A stretch of 64,000 nt of DNA from Ichthyophis bannanicus (lineage: Eukaryota; Chordata; Amphibia; Gymnophiona; Ichthyophiidae). Below, piece after piece: positions 1-10,829 of this stretch. Made by a program: the position numbers and the translations under genes. Under the pieces are notes generated by a model that made no database searches, was not told the origin of the DNA, and worked only from the letters and a program-made list of their open reading frames with translations. Each line of letters starts with the position of its first letter. The first letter of the stretch is position 1. The stretch lies in assembly GCA_033557465.1 (NCBI GenBank), contig CM066034.1, forward strand, positions 411,100,159-411,164,158, in the 5' to 3' direction.

Positions 1-672
1 TCGTGGAAAGATCTATGCTCCGTCTCCATACAAGGGGGATGAGCCCACAGTGAAATAGCGCTGATCAGGGCTTTCCCTTGTTATTGGACAGGTGTCCTAT
101 GGCATGCACATGTCCCGCAACAGCAGGATGGGCATGTCAGAACAGGCAAATCGACAGATGCCGGAAAAGGGGATACAGAGGGCCACAGGCGGCACATGCT
201 GTGGTGCAGCTGGGCCACAGTGCGGACTAGGGTGATGCCTAGTTGGCCCATATGAATGCTGAAACAGCAGAGCAGCCAGACAGCAAATGATGAAGGCCCA
301 ACATGGGCACGACTGTGTTTCCCACAGTGTCACAGGGGATAGTACCCAGCAGCTACCCCCAAGGGCACGGAAGATTGGCAGGCGGTGCTGGGGGGAAGCG
401 TGGACACCTATGCAGGCACCCCTACCCCAGAACCCGCACCATAGGCAGCCACCTACCCGCACACTGGATGGTCTGAGGCTGCGCTCCACTAGCACCACCA
501 GCAGAAGGGCATGTCAGCATGGTGGCAGAGGGAAACTGGTGGTGGAGGGGCAGTGGCAGCTGCCCAGAGCAGACTGTGGCCTAGCCCTGTGTAGGTGGGT
601 GCCATGCACTGCAACAGACAGGCCCTGTCTGACGAACAGTCATGGTATCACCAGGGAACACACTGACTGCGA

Positions 673-745
673 CAGCACAGTGGTGCAGTGCTCAAAACCG
701 GTGTATTTAGAAGCAGAAGGTCACAGGTTCAAGTCCCAGCTGTGG
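673..745 (+). repeat. tRNA-like module T1 in element A
   Basis: An A-box-like stretch (TGGTGCAGTG) is followed about 40 bp later by a B-box-like stretch (GGTTCAAGTCCC), the spacing of a Pol III tRNA promoter. Syntenic copies lie in elements B (33720-33796), C (42103-42183, reverse), D (55088-55153) and F (26901-26970). The arms do not fold into a full cloverleaf, so this is a tRNA-like relic or promoter module and not a functional tRNA. Confidence 0.5.
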
Positions 746-894
746 ATCCTGCCAACCCAGTCCCCATATTTTACCCACTACTAAAACGTGCTAATACAGA
801 CAGAACCTTTATTGCAGATGACGTAAACATGCCCAAAACACCTACATTTTACCTTACAGAGCACAGACACCATAAACATGCGCATTACCTAGAG

Positions 895-1087
895 CAGAGT
901 CTCCCAAATGCAGTCCTAGAGGGCCAAACACCATTCAGGTTCCATGCTGCCTCTAATAAAGATGCCTGTGCTGCATTTCTATGCGCCGCCCCCATGATAT
1001 GCAGATGTAACTCATGCATATTCATGAGGGACAGCATGAAAACCCGAACAGTGTTTGGCACACCAGGACTGTAGTTGGGAACCTCTG
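895..1087. mobile_element. 193-bp hAT-like MITE inside element A
   Basis: Ends CAGAGTCTCCCAA and TTGGGAACCTCTG form short TIRs. They are flanked by acctagag and ccgtaaag, a degraded 8-bp TSD. Element C carries the same insertion at the same site (41762-41954) with better TSDs. Element B has the uninterrupted site at 33860-33867. Confidence 0.75.
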
Positions 1088-2768
1088 CCGTAAAGCAGCA
1101 GCCAACAGGGGCAGACACACCCGCACCCACAGGCTCCATTATCCAATGCCTCCTGGAGAGGCAGGATGTTGGGCCCTGCGTGCATCTCCAAATACTAGCA
1201 CTTGCATACCTTGGCAATGCCACCCTAAACCTGGGAATACGGTAAACATCTATCAAATGGTTGCTATGAGTACTGGCAGATAGCAATTCCAAAGTTAAGC
1301 ACAATTTGCTGATTGAGCTGCATCATAGCAACCTTTCTGATTTCTGTGGAGTGTGCTTCAGGTCTTGTGTCTGACAGTGTTTACCACCCTGGGGTGTGAC
1401 CCCAACAGTATTGCGTACCATAGCCATGCCTGCACTGTGCCTAGGACTGGTGCGGTGGCCAGGGCTGCCAAACACCTTTATAGTTGCACAATGCTGGCAT
1501 AGGTGTGAGGATTGTGTGTCTGTCTGTCCAGTATGTGGTGGCTGCAAACACCCTCCACAGCCCACATTGCTAGCACTGTTGCCAGTATTGGCCTGCCAAT
1601 GTGCATAATGAGGAGCAAGGTACTGTGGGAATAGCCAGGATAGCATGGCCTGGCCTGGATCCATCTGTACATAGCATAGGGCAATGGCTCGGACATTGTA
1701 GTAGCCAGCCACCACCTGCATGGACAGGGTGGCCACAGCATGTCTTGCTGGTCGGTCACTCTCTCCCTGACTGAGCAGTGACCACGGCATGGTTAGGTTC
1801 CCCCATAGTGCTATACAGCATTTCTTTTATGTGATATTTATGGGTTTCTTTTGGGGCCTAATCACTGACTTATCTGCTTGGTGTGTATGCTGACATCCCA
1901 TTTCTGGGTACATGCATCTCCTCCAGGACCATGAACTATGGACTAGCTAGCAGACTGTCTGCAGCTAGTATGTGTCTTGCTGGAACACCTTGCAGGGTGC
2001 AGCGGCTGTAGGCTTGCTGCTGGAGAATGTCAAATAGTGGTGGGGGACAGCTGAGCATTTTCATGCCTACTGTCTGTCTGCTATTGCTTTATGGGTGTGT
2101 ACAGCTCTGCACTGCCTGCCCTGTAGGGTGTCTGTTACCCATCAGGCCTGGGGTTGATGGTCCCCTCTACTGCTACCATTGCAGGGAAGTAGAATGTGGA
2201 TCTATTGGTGGGTGATCCTGTTTCCCACCCTGAGCCCCAGAGGGTGGTTTGTGTGGTGGTACATAATCTGCCATGGGTCCAAACATCCCCATCCACATGT
2301 AACCATGGCACCAACACAGGATATGCATTATTCTGGGTGCATCATAGCCCATAAGAGCTAGACATGACTGAGAAATACAGGACAAAAACGTATCCTAGGT
2401 GTGTCTGCAAGAACTACCTATCACACACTGATGGGGACCTGCACCATGGCGTATTTCAGCCATAAAAGGTGCTGTGGACCTGGTGCTGGGCGCCCCACCT
2501 CACCCTCAGGGTGAGCACAGTACCTGCACAATGTGACGGTCTGTGGCTGCTCTGTGCCAGTACCACACACGGTCAGTTCCCCCTACCAGGCCGAGGTGCT
2601 GTGGGGGTGCATACCTCATCTTGTGCCCATCTGTCGACTGCTGATTTGCATGTGCAGTGCATCATGGGTATGGGTGGGTTAACCCTATCCTGGTAACCAC
2701 AGCAGACAGTTTGTGTGGTGATGTGCAGTCCTTCTTCAGCCAGCCAGGGGTTTGCTAGTAGCTATAGA

Positions 2769-2833
2769 GCTGTAACCCACTGGTTACTTCAATGCCTCTG
2801 AAGCCAGAGGTCATGGGTTCAAACCCATGGTGG
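2769..2833 (+). repeat. tRNA-like module T2 in element A
   Basis: Contains an A-box-like region (TAACCCACTGGTTA) and a B-box-like GGGTTCAAACCC whose T arm forms a perfect 5-bp stem (ATGGG/CCCAT). Counterparts occur in elements B (two inverted copies), C and D. It stands directly before the foldback at 2884-3067. Confidence 0.5.
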
Positions 2834-2883
2834 GGTTATTTGATAGGGCTGTCTGAGGCATTGTCTGTTTTTAATGTACATTA

Positions 2884-3067
2884 GTGCTGCCAGCCAAAAC
2901 ACCCTCAGAGTACTGTAACCTTAAGGTGCCTTATAAGGCGCCTTAAAGGTGTCCTATAGGGGACATTATAGGGTGCCTTGGCGGACCGTGCACTTTATAA
3001 TGTGCGTTATGGGGTGCCTTATGCGGCACCTTAGGTTACGCCACCGTGAGGGTGTGTTTGCTGGCAG
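2884..3067. repeat. Foldback (imperfect palindrome) in element A
   Basis: Starts GCTGCCAGCCAAAACACCCT and ends in the reverse complement (AGGGTGTGTTTGCTGGCAG). The interior consists of short blocks such as AAGGTGCCTTATAAGGC that pair with each other. Equivalent foldbacks occupy the same relative place in elements B and C. Confidence 0.7.
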
Positions 3068-3149
3068 AACTAATTAAAATAAAAGTAAAATGCCTCAACA
3101 ATAACTACTTAAACATAAAGGGTGCTGCTTTAGCCAGCCTTATGCATTA

Positions 3150-3216
3150 GGCACACTGGGGAATCAAACCCATCACCCCTGTACCATCAGTCAATGTAGT
3201 AACCATTGTGCTAAAG
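3150..3216 (-). repeat. tRNA-like module T3 inside the right end of element A
   Basis: Read on the minus strand it has TAGCACAATGGTTA (A-box-like, D-arm-like) and GGGTTTGATTCCC (B-box-like) about 35 bp later. It lies inside the terminal region and points inward. Element C has a copy in each of its TIRs. Confidence 0.55.
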
Positions 3217-3429
3217 CTCTGTTTCTGTGTTTCTGTGTCTGCGTGCCTTCTTAAGATTAATGCGGGGTAACGTGCCATGTAACGCTCATTAATTTATGGC
3301 GCCTTTTAACACGCGTTATCGGTAACGATGTACCGCCCATGTCCTTATTTGGGATTTCTGCCTCTACCACGGATCCTAATGTGAATCACATTACCACAGT
3401 TTAGTAAACATACCCCATAGAAGCTAGAA

Positions 3430-3672
3430 GCCGGGGAAGACTGCATGAGACCTCGACTCCCTCTGCACAGCTGCCAGCGTGAAGAGCCTTTTCCTTCATG
3501 CTGCCGGCTGTTTCTGTGAAGCCGCGAGTGCCGGGAGAGGTTAAAGTCAATGACCTTTAACCTTTCCCAGCATTCGCGGCTTCACATAATCAGCCGCCAG
3601 CGGGAGGGAAAAGGCTCTTCACGCTGGTGGCTGTGCAGAGGGAGCCGGGGCCTCACGCGGGCTTCCCCAGCT
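3430..3672. repeat. Long foldback beside element A
   Basis: Arms of about 117 bp (3430-3547 and 3556-3672) are imperfect reverse complements around an 8-base loop; the innermost pairing is GGTTAAAG with CTTTAACC. The stretch is GC-rich and non-coding. It is probably a foldback MITE, but I see no clear TSD. Confidence 0.6.
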
Positions 3673-3709
3673 CCCTCTGAAGCCCCTTAGACAGCCACCG
3701 GGCTGTTCA

Positions 3710-4480
3710 GAGGAGGGGGGCTAGGACTGGATGGGCTGTGATCAACGGGGGGGGGGGGAAACCTGACTGCAAATGGGCTGTGATGGTGAGGGGCGGCTAG
3801 GACTGTAAATGGGCTGTGATGGGGGGGGGGGAAACCTGGACAGGAAATAGGCTGTGATGGGGGGGCACTTGGACTGGAAATGGGCTGTGATAGGAGGGCT
3901 AGCATTGAAAATGGGCTGATGAAGAGCTGGAATAGGATTGGAAGTAGGCTGATGAGGGTGCTAGCATTGGAAATTGGCTGATTGGGAAGCTTGGAGTGGA
4001 AATTGGCTGATGGGGGGCTGGAATGGAACTGGAAAAGAGCATATGGGGGGCTAGGACTGGAAATGGGATGATGGGGAGCTGAAATAGGACTAGAAATGGG
4101 CTGATGGAGGGAGCTTGGACTGCAAATGGGTGATGGGCTGGAATAGGACAGGAAATGGGGTGAATGGGGGAATAGGACTGGAAATGGGGTGATGGGCTAG
4201 AATAGGACTGGAAATGGCTGATGGGGGAATAGGACTGGAAATGGGCTGATGGGGGCTGGAACAGGACTGGAAGCAGGCTGATGGGAGTTGGAATAGGGCT
4301 GGAAATGGGCTGATGGGGGCGGCTAGGATTGAAAATTGGCTGATGGGGAGCTTGGAGAGGAAATGGGCTGATGGGGCTGGAATGGAACTGGGAAAGAGCA
4401 TATGGGGGGATAGGACTGGAAATGGGCTGATGTGGGGGCATGGGAGAATGGGACTAGAAGGGAGCAGATGCTAGTTGGGT
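3710..4480. repeat. G-rich minisatellite
   Basis: Dozens of degenerate tandem units of roughly 30 bp follow the pattern GGACTGGAAATGGGCTGATGGGG, with interspersed poly-G runs (for example at 3747-3757). The long minus-strand open frames rich in Pro, Ser and Phe are by-products of the repeat. Confidence 0.85.
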
Positions 4481-5064
4481 CTGGAACTATAAGGGAACTG
4501 ATTTTGGGGGAGGACTAGAAGGGGATGGGAATGGGGAATAAAAATGGAGAGGGGAAAAGATATTTTGTGTGGGTGGAAAGAAAAGTCTACGATGGGCCGG
4601 GTATTGAGAGAGTAAATGGGGATTGAGAATGGAAGGGTGAAATTTGAGTGGATGATAAAGGAATAAGGAAAGAAATAGGTGAAAGAGCAAAAGGGAAACA
4701 ATCAGTATGTTAAAGCAGATATAGAAAGAGAATGGAAAAAATCTAAAAGAAAAGAAAGGACAAATGGATAGCTCGCAGAAGACAGAAGAAACCAGAAGAA
4801 AGTGACTGGAGCAATTGCAACTGAAAAATAAAATGCCCAAACAGAAGGAAGAAAACTACTTTTTATTTTGAATTTATTAACTGGAATATGTCTGGTCTGG
4901 AAAGTGTGTATTTGTTTAGTGCAAGAGGAAATTACTTCAGTGTTGTACATTGCATGTTTGGCTTTTGGGGTTCCCAGTTTAATTATTATCTTCCTATTTC
5001 TAAATTGTGATCCCTTGTTCTTTTTGTGGTGATGGTCTATGTCCTGCATGTGTAACCAAACTGA
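4481..5064. other. Purine-rich non-coding stretch
   Basis: Up to about 4830 the plus strand is dominated by A and G (GGAAAGAAAAG-type runs). This creates open minus-strand frames rich in Phe, Ser and Pro that have no domain. Nothing else is recognisable. Confidence 0.4.
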
Positions 5065-5634
5065 GGTAATCTCCAGGAACAAGCAGGAATGTAGTCTTCC
5101 GGTCACCACAGAAATTTTTTTCCTTATTCCTTCTTTTTTGTGGTCACGTCTGCCTTCCTCGACGCTATACCAGTACCGCCGGTTCTTCTTTCTTTCTTTT
5201 TTAAAAAAAAAAAATATATATTATAATTTTTTCAAAACTTTTCTTTTCCAGCTGCACGCGCCATTTTGGGCCTAAGGCAATAGAAGAGGTACCCATTCCT
5301 CACCAGGGTACAGGGTTTTACTCCCCCTATTTCCTTATCCCAAAGAAAACAGGGGGACAAAGACCTATTTTAGACCTCAGAGAATTGAACAAATTCCTGT
5401 TCAAAGAGAAATTCAAGATGATTTCTCTGGGAACTCTGCTGCCATACCTTCAGAGTCAGGATTGGCTTTGTTCTCTAGATCAGTGTTTTTCAACCTTTTT
5501 TGTGCAAAGGCACACTTTTTTCATGAAAAAAATCACGAGGCACACCACCATTAGAAAATGTTAAAAAAATCTACCTCTGTGCCTATATTGACTATATATA
5601 AAGTAATTCTCTTGAATAGGAATCAAACACTCAC

Positions 5635-5920
5635 ACCAACCCCCCTCCCCTGCTGGTTCACACCAACCCCCCTCCCCTGCTGGTTCACTCACACCCCCCC
5701 CCCCTCCACTGCTGGTTCACTCACCCACCCCCCTGTCACTTACTCACCCCTCCTGCTGGGTCACTCACTCACTTACCCCCCCTCCCCTGCTGGTTCACTC
5801 ACACCATCGCCCCCCCCCTTTGATGGTTCACTCACACCCCCCCCCCTCCACTGCTGGTTCACTCACACTCCCCCCCCCTTGCTGGTTCACTCACACACAC
5901 ACACACACACACACACCCTC
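5635..5920. repeat. C-rich minisatellite plus CA microsatellite within the hAT element
   Basis: Tandem units of about 25-30 bp read CCCCTCCCCTGCTGGTTCAC with length variation, and end in a (CA)n run near 5890-5915. Confidence 0.85.
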
Positions 5921-5928
5921 TGCCCAAG

Positions 5929-6260
5929 CCGCTGCTTCGGCTTTGTACAGAGCAGCGGCTGCACTACACTTACATTGAAAAGTAAAGAGAAACTGTGTCA
6001 GGAGCCCTCCGGTCATCGCAGAGCCCGAGGAAGTGATGTCATGGGGGCGGGCTCCTCACAGGCTGTCTTTCCTTTTCAAATTAACTTTATTGCAGCTAAA
6101 GTTAATTTGAAAAGGAAAGACAGCCTGTGAGGAGCCCGCCCCCATGACATCACTTCCTCGGGCTCGGCATGATCGGAGGAGGGCTTCTGACACAGTTTCT
6201 CTTTACTTTTCAATGTAAGTGTAGTGCAGCCGCTGCTCTGTACAAAGCAGAACCAGCGGC
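5929..6260. repeat. Long palindrome inside the hAT element
   Basis: Arms 5929-6089 and 6097-6260 pair over about 160 bp with few mismatches around a 7-base loop (TTGCAGC). A second hairpin follows at about 6309-6375, pairing AAAAGCCGGTTTTTTGCTCT with its complement. Confidence 0.9.
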
Positions 6261-7990
6261 TGTACTGCTATAGGGAATCGTGATCGCGTTCGCGCCGCGG
6301 ACTTTGGCACAAAAGCCGGTTTTTTGCTCTGGCCGCTCCCGATCTTGCGGCCAGAGCAAAAAAACGGCTTTTCAATGGCCGGTTTTACAACTGTGCTGGC
6401 AGCCGGCCTGGCCATGGAAAAACCGGCCAGGCCGGCTGAAAACCGGCCGGTTGGCAACCCTAATTTGTGAGCCGAGGCCACATGTTACGGATGAAATTGG
6501 AATTTTTCCCACGGCACACCAGACAATATCTCATGGCACACTAGTGTGCCGCGGCACAGTGGTTGAAAAACGCTGCTCTAGATCTCAAGGATGCGTACAC
6601 TCATGTTCTTATCCATCCAACTCACAGAAAGTTCCTTCGGTTCCTTGTCCAAGGAAAGCACTACCAATACAGGGTACTTCCTTTTGGCCTGGCCTCAGCA
6701 CCAAGGGTGTTCACGAAATGCATGGCTGTAGTAGCAGCATTTCTTCGCACTCTAGGAATATTCGTCTTCCCCTACTTAGACGACTGGCTCATTCGAGCTC
6801 CATCAGAGTCAGAGGCCAGGATTTCTCTATCTTGCACAATGCGTATCCTTCAGTATTTGGGTCTGGTTATAAACATCCCAAAATCCAGTCTAACTCCCAC
6901 TCAGTCTCTAGAGTTCATAGGAGCTTTGCTGGATACCAGAAAAGCAAGGGTCTATCTTCTCCAGGCCCGTTGCCTTCGCATGGTGCAGTTAGCTTCTCAA
7001 TCAGTGCTAAAGCCTCATCTCACTGCTCGAGAAATGTTACAACTACTAGGCCACATGGCTTCTACCGTGCATGTGGTTCCTTATGCTCGCCTCCATATGA
7101 GAGCAGCCCAGTGGACTTTATCCACTCAATGGACCCAGGCATCAGGGTGCCTGTCAGACAAAATGCCAAACACAAATCGCCTTATTTTGTCCCTCCAATG
7201 GTGGCAGTCCACTCAAAACCTGTTGCTGGTGTCCCCATTTCAACAACCTTTACCCCAGGCAACTCTCACAACAGATGCTTCTCCAGTGGGTTGGGGAGCT
7301 CATCTGCAAGACCTCTCCACCCAAGGCACTTGGACTCCACAGGAGACTCATCTACATATCAATCTCTTGGAGCTCAGAGCAATCTTTCTTGCTCTGCGAG
7401 TGTTCCACACCCTGCTCAGCTACAAGACAGTCCTCATTTAGATGGACAATCAAGTAGCCATGTTCTACGTGAACAAGCAGGGAGGAAAAGGCTCTCTGTC
7501 AATTTGCAACGAAGCTTTGCGACTATGGGCCCTCGCCAGAGAGCATCAGATTCATGTCCTGGCAGTGTATCTTCCAGGTATCCAAAACTCTTGGGCAGAC
7601 AGACTCTATCGAGTTCTGCTTCCACACGAATGGTCTCTATATGCAGACCAGGTGGCCAAGATTTTTTCAAATTTGGGGAACCCCGGACATAGACCTCTTT
7701 GCAAGTCGGTTGAATGCCAAACTTCCCCAGTTCCAGAATTCCAGCTCAGGGCTCTCAGGCCAGGGATGCTTTCCTCCTTCATTGGGGTCAAGACTTCCTG
7801 TATGCCTTTCTACCCATTCCCCTGATTCCCAAAACCCTGTTCAAGCTTCAGAGAGACAGAGGCCGCATGATTCTAATAGCTCCACATTGGCCACAGCAAG
7901 TGTGGTACCTTCTGCTTCTACATCTCTCTCAAGCTTCCTCTCTGGAGTTAGGCTCTGCCCAGATCTCCTAACTGAGGAGGACGGAATGTT

Positions 7991-8516
7991 ATGGCATCCC
8001 AGTCCCCAGTCTCTGCATCTCAGGGCTTGGTTGCTGAAGGCCTAGATCTTCAGGATTTTAACCTTCCTCAGCAAGTAAAGGATATCCTTTATGCTTCTAG
8101 AAAACCTTTCACAAGACACTCTTATGCTTTCAAGTGGAAAAGGTTTACCATATGGTGCTCGCAGAAGGGTCTTAACCCCCTTGCGATACCTCTGGAATCA
8201 TTACTGGAGTATCCCCTTCATTTATCCAATGCAGGTCTCAGTAAGAGTCCATTTAAGTGCTATTGCGGCTTCCTTCAAGCCTTTAAATGGACAACCTATT
8301 TCCTCCCATCCTCTCATAGCAAGATTTATGAGAGGCCTTCTTCTAACTAAGCCTCCCATTAAGCCACCACTGGTGGCATGGGACTTAAATCTAGTTCTTG
8401 GCCAGCTCATGAAGCCACCTTTTGAACCCTTAGCTACTATCTCCTTGAAATTCCTTTCTTGGAAAATTATCTTTCTCATTGCAATCACATCAGCACGTCG
8501 CATCAGTGAGTTGTAT
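7991..8516 (+). pseudogene. DIRS-1 tyrosine recombinase, N-terminal part
   Basis: Integrates the cDNA in intact DIRS elements. The SAM-like N-terminal portion is visible (RHSYAFKWKRFTIWCSQKG, then SSHPLIARFMRGLLL after a frameshift near 8235). It continues to the first catalytic Arg box, TSARRISEL, at about 8487-8513. There the coding sequence stops abruptly and runs into CT-rich terminal-repeat sequence. The HxxR box and catalytic Tyr are absent. DIRS-2 keeps the missing C-terminus, so this is a deletion in this copy. Confidence 0.85.
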
Positions 8517-8625
8517 CTCTCTATCTATCTCTTTCTCTTTCCCTCTCTCTCTCTTTGTCTCAGCTTTAAACTCAACTGGAGAGAGGCAGTTGGGAAAGGT
8601 GGGAAGGCAGCACAATGACGCCTAA

Positions 8626-9470
8626 ATCTTTTTCCTGGGTGGTGGTTCCTAATGTGGAACCTTGCATTGTATAACCATAGTTTGGGTTGTTCTTCCCTAG
8701 GTGCATAACTTTGCACTTGTCCACATTAAATTTAATCTGCCATTTTGATGCCCAGTCTTCCAATTTATCAAGATCCCCTTGCAATTTTCCACAATCCTCT
8801 TGGATTTTAACAACTTTAAATAGTTTTGTGTCATCTGGAAATTTGATAACCTCACTCGTTATTCCCTTTTCCAGATCATTTATGAATATGTCAAAAAGCA
8901 GTGGACCCAGCACAGATCCCTGGGGTACACCACTATTCACCTTTCTCCATTGGGAAAAATGGCCATTTAGCCCTACCCTCAGCTTTCTATCTTTTAACTA
9001 GTTCCTGATCCACAGTAGTACACTGCCTCCTATCCCATGACTCTTTAGTTTTGCCAAAAGTCTCTGATGAGGGACCTTGTCAAAGGCTTTCTGAAAATCC
9101 AGATACACTATATCAAATAACTCACCTTTGTGCACCTGTTTATTCACACCTTCAAAAAAACAACAGATTAGTAAGACAAGATCTTCCATGTCTAAAGCCA
9201 TGTTGGCTGTCTCCCATTAGGCCATGACTATCTACATGCTGAGTAATTTTATTTTTTATGATGGTTTCTACCATTTTTCCCAGTACTGACGTCAGGCTCA
9301 CCGGTCTGTAGTTTCCCAGATCACCCCTGGAACCCTTTTTAAAAATGAAAAGGTCCATCATGTCCAGTAGCCTGTGTCCAACAGTGCACAATCTAGGTCA
9401 CAAGTACCTAGCAGTTTCCCCAAGAGACACACAGGATCCCCAGTAACTGTAATGGGGCAAGCAGTGCAAG
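8626..9470 (-). mobile_element. CR1-type LINE fragment 1 (RT domain)
   Basis: Minus-strand frames give a CR1/Jockey-type RT: NYRPVSLTSVLGKM, then LDFQKAFDKVPHQRLL, then GVPQGSVLGPLLFDIFINDL. The catalytic FADD box reads FPDD, so the active-site Ala has become Pro. The C-terminal part (VMHLGKNNPNYGY) follows. Both ends are truncated and two or more frame changes occur. The segment at 9370-9440 recurs at 52694-52800. Confidence 0.88.
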
Positions 9471-9479
9471 CATAGTTAC

Positions 9480-9786
9480 TCACCTGTAACAGGTGATCTC
9501 CGGGAACAGCACGAATTTAGTCTTCACATATTGGTATCGTCAGTACTGATGGAGTCTGTGCGGGAACGCTTCCCAGCGTCCAATTAGAAAGCTTTTGGGA
9601 GCATCCCACAGTGCCTGCATGCTGCTTTCCTGCCTTTACCAACTGCCTCTCTCCAGTTGAGTTTTAAAGCTGAGACAAAGAGAGAGAGGGAAAGAAAAGA
9701 AAAGAGAGATACAACTCCTAGGGGAGGTGGGTGGGTTGTGAAGACTAAATTCCTGCTGTTCCTGGAGATCACCTGTTACAGGTGAG
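9480..9786. repeat. Inverted-repeat unit of DIRS terminal sequence
   Basis: Inverted arms lie at 9480-9530 and 9735-9786. Each contains a small palindrome (CACCTGTAACAGGTG or CACCTGTTACAGGTG) and the DIRS terminal motif in opposite orientation. The middle matches the CT-rich end of DIRS-1 (8517-8620) in reverse. In DIRS elements such inverted terminal and internal complementary sequences template circularisation. Whether this unit belongs to DIRS-1 or DIRS-2 cannot be settled by eye. Confidence 0.6.
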
Positions 9787-9964
9787 TAACTATGCTATCT
9801 CCAGGAACAAGCAGGAATGTAGTCTTCACATATGGGGATTCCCTAGCTACTGATGCCAGGGAGAGACCCCAGAAGTTGTGTGCCCCTGTGAAAGGGCTCC
9901 TCTTCCCCCCATGGATCTCTGGCATCCTACCAGGAATGGTGGGTAGGAGTTGATTAGGTATGGA

Positions 9965-10800
9965 ACAGGTGTTGTAGAACAGCCTGACCAAACAAGGCAT
10001 CCCGGCAGGAGTCCTTGTCTAAGCAGTAATGGGCTGTGAAGGTATGAACCGAGGCCCAAGTAGCTGCTCGACAGATGTCGTCAATAGACACAGAGTGTAG
10101 ATGAGCCATTGAGGCTGCCATGGCTCTCACATTGTGAGCTGTGACATGGCCTTCCAGAGAAAGGTTCTAACTCTGATAGGTAAAAGAAATACACTGTGCA
10201 ATCTAATTGGACAATGTTCTCTTGGAGACTGGAAGTCCCAAATGAGAAGGATCAAAAGCAACAAAGAGTTGAGAGGACTTTCTATGTTGCTTATCATGAT
10301 GGAAACTCGTATAAAGAGGATCAGCAACTAATGCTTGCAATTCACTGATGCGACGTGCTGATGTGATTGCAATGAGAAAGATAACTTTCCAGGAAAGGAA
10401 TTTCGAGGAGGTAGTAGCTAAAGGTTCAAAAGGCGGCTTCATGAGCTGGCCAAGAACCAGATTCAGATCCCATGCCATTGGTGGTGGCCTAATGGGAGGC
10501 TTAGTTAGAAGAAGGCCCCTCATAAATCTCGCTATGAGAGGATGAGAGGAAATAGGCTGCCCATTTAAAGGCTTTAAAGAAGCTGAAATAGCACTTAAAT
10601 GGACTCTTACTGAGTTAGTCTTAAGTCTTGCATTAGATAAATGAAGGAGATACTCCAGTAATGATTCCAGAGGTATCGCAAGGGGGTCAAGACCCTTCTG
10701 CGAACACCATATGGAAAACCTTTCCACTTGAAAGCATAAGAGCGTCTTGTGGAAGATTTCCTGGAAGCATAAAGGGCATCCTTTACTTGTTGAGAAAGGT
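9965..10800 (-). pseudogene. DIRS-2 tyrosine recombinase
   Basis: The N-terminal part (SYAFKW then ERFSIWCSQKGLDP) leads to the first catalytic Arg box, TSARRISELQAL. Downstream on the minus strand the HxxR box is seen as AHNVRAMAASMAH (about 10140). It is followed by DDICRAATWASVHTFTAHY, whose final Tyr codon (10026-10028) is the expected nucleophile. Only about 70 codons separate the Arg and HxxR boxes, with stops between them, so the central segment is partly deleted. Catalytic residues Arg, His/Arg and Tyr are all still encoded. Confidence 0.85.
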
Positions 10801-10829
10801 TAAGACCATGAAGGTCTAGGCTCTCAGCA

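Larger units (their letters stand above)
1..3416 (+). mobile_element. Element A: Harbinger-like non-autonomous DNA transposon, left end outside window
   Basis: The right end is an exact inverted terminal sequence (TTTAGTAAACATACCCC) ending at 3416 and followed by ATA. Most of the interior matches element C (38992-43586) in reverse orientation and element B in the same orientation. From the match to C, roughly 740 bp lie to the left of the window. It contains tRNA-like modules, a hAT MITE and a foldback near its right end. There is no credible coding frame; open frames on both strands are short and lack domains. Assignment to PIF/Harbinger rests on the 3-bp A/T duplications and the Myb-like gene in element D, so it is an inference. 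Confidence 0.65.
5481..6575. mobile_element. hAT transposon (non-autonomous) inserted in DIRS-1
   Basis: TIRs CAGTGTTTTTCAACC and GGTTGAAAAACGCTG are flanked by a perfect 8-bp TSD, ctctagat (5473-5480 and 6576-6583), inside the RT coding sequence. The element carries no transposase. It contains a minisatellite, a very long palindrome and a second hairpin. TIR and TSD length identify hAT. Confidence 0.92.
5281..7790 (+). pseudogene. DIRS-1 polymerase: reverse transcriptase / RNase H / methyltransferase-like region
   Basis: The N-terminal RT portion (FYSPYFLIPKKTGG) lies at 5281-5480. After the inserted hAT element it resumes at about 6576 with LDLKDAYTHVLIHPTHRKF, FGLASAPRVF and the catalytic YLDDW. 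RNase H signatures follow: TTDASPVGWGAHL, LLELRAIFLAL, then DNQVAMFYVNKQGG and ADRLYRVLL. An in-frame TAG at 7439-7441 replaces a codon read as CAG in the DIRS-2 copy. An extra T in a T run near 7665 shifts the frame just before the DIDLFAS-like block typical of the DIRS methyltransferase region. The open reading is otherwise well preserved, so decay is moderate. Confidence 0.88.
5065..8625 (+). mobile_element. DIRS-1: decayed DIRS-type YR retrotransposon
   Basis: Begins with the DIRS terminal motif ctccaggaacaagcaggaat at 5071-5090, followed by 5-prime UTR sequence like that of DIRS-2. The sequence then jumps from the GCGCCATTTTGGGCC segment straight into the RT, so gag has been deleted. The order is terminal repeat, RT, RNase H, methyltransferase-like region and truncated tyrosine recombinase. 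It ends at about 8517-8625 in CT-rich terminal sequence shared, inverted, with 9620-9720. A hAT element interrupts the RT at 5481-6575. The copy is dead: gag is lost, the recombinase is truncated, and there are a stop codon and frameshifts. Confidence 0.85.

Noticed and set aside
2769..2833. Functional tRNA gene
   Set aside because: B box and T arm are good, but the acceptor stem and anticodon arm do not form a proper cloverleaf.
3899..4441. 180-codon minus-strand Ser/Pro/Phe-rich protein
   Set aside because: Translation of the minisatellite in one frame.
5893..5915. CA repeat as a regulatory element
   Set aside because: Ordinary microsatellite within a minisatellite of a hAT element.
6280..7692. 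470-codon plus-strand frame as a gene
   Set aside because: Shadow frame of the DIRS RT/RNase H, which has the real motifs in another frame.
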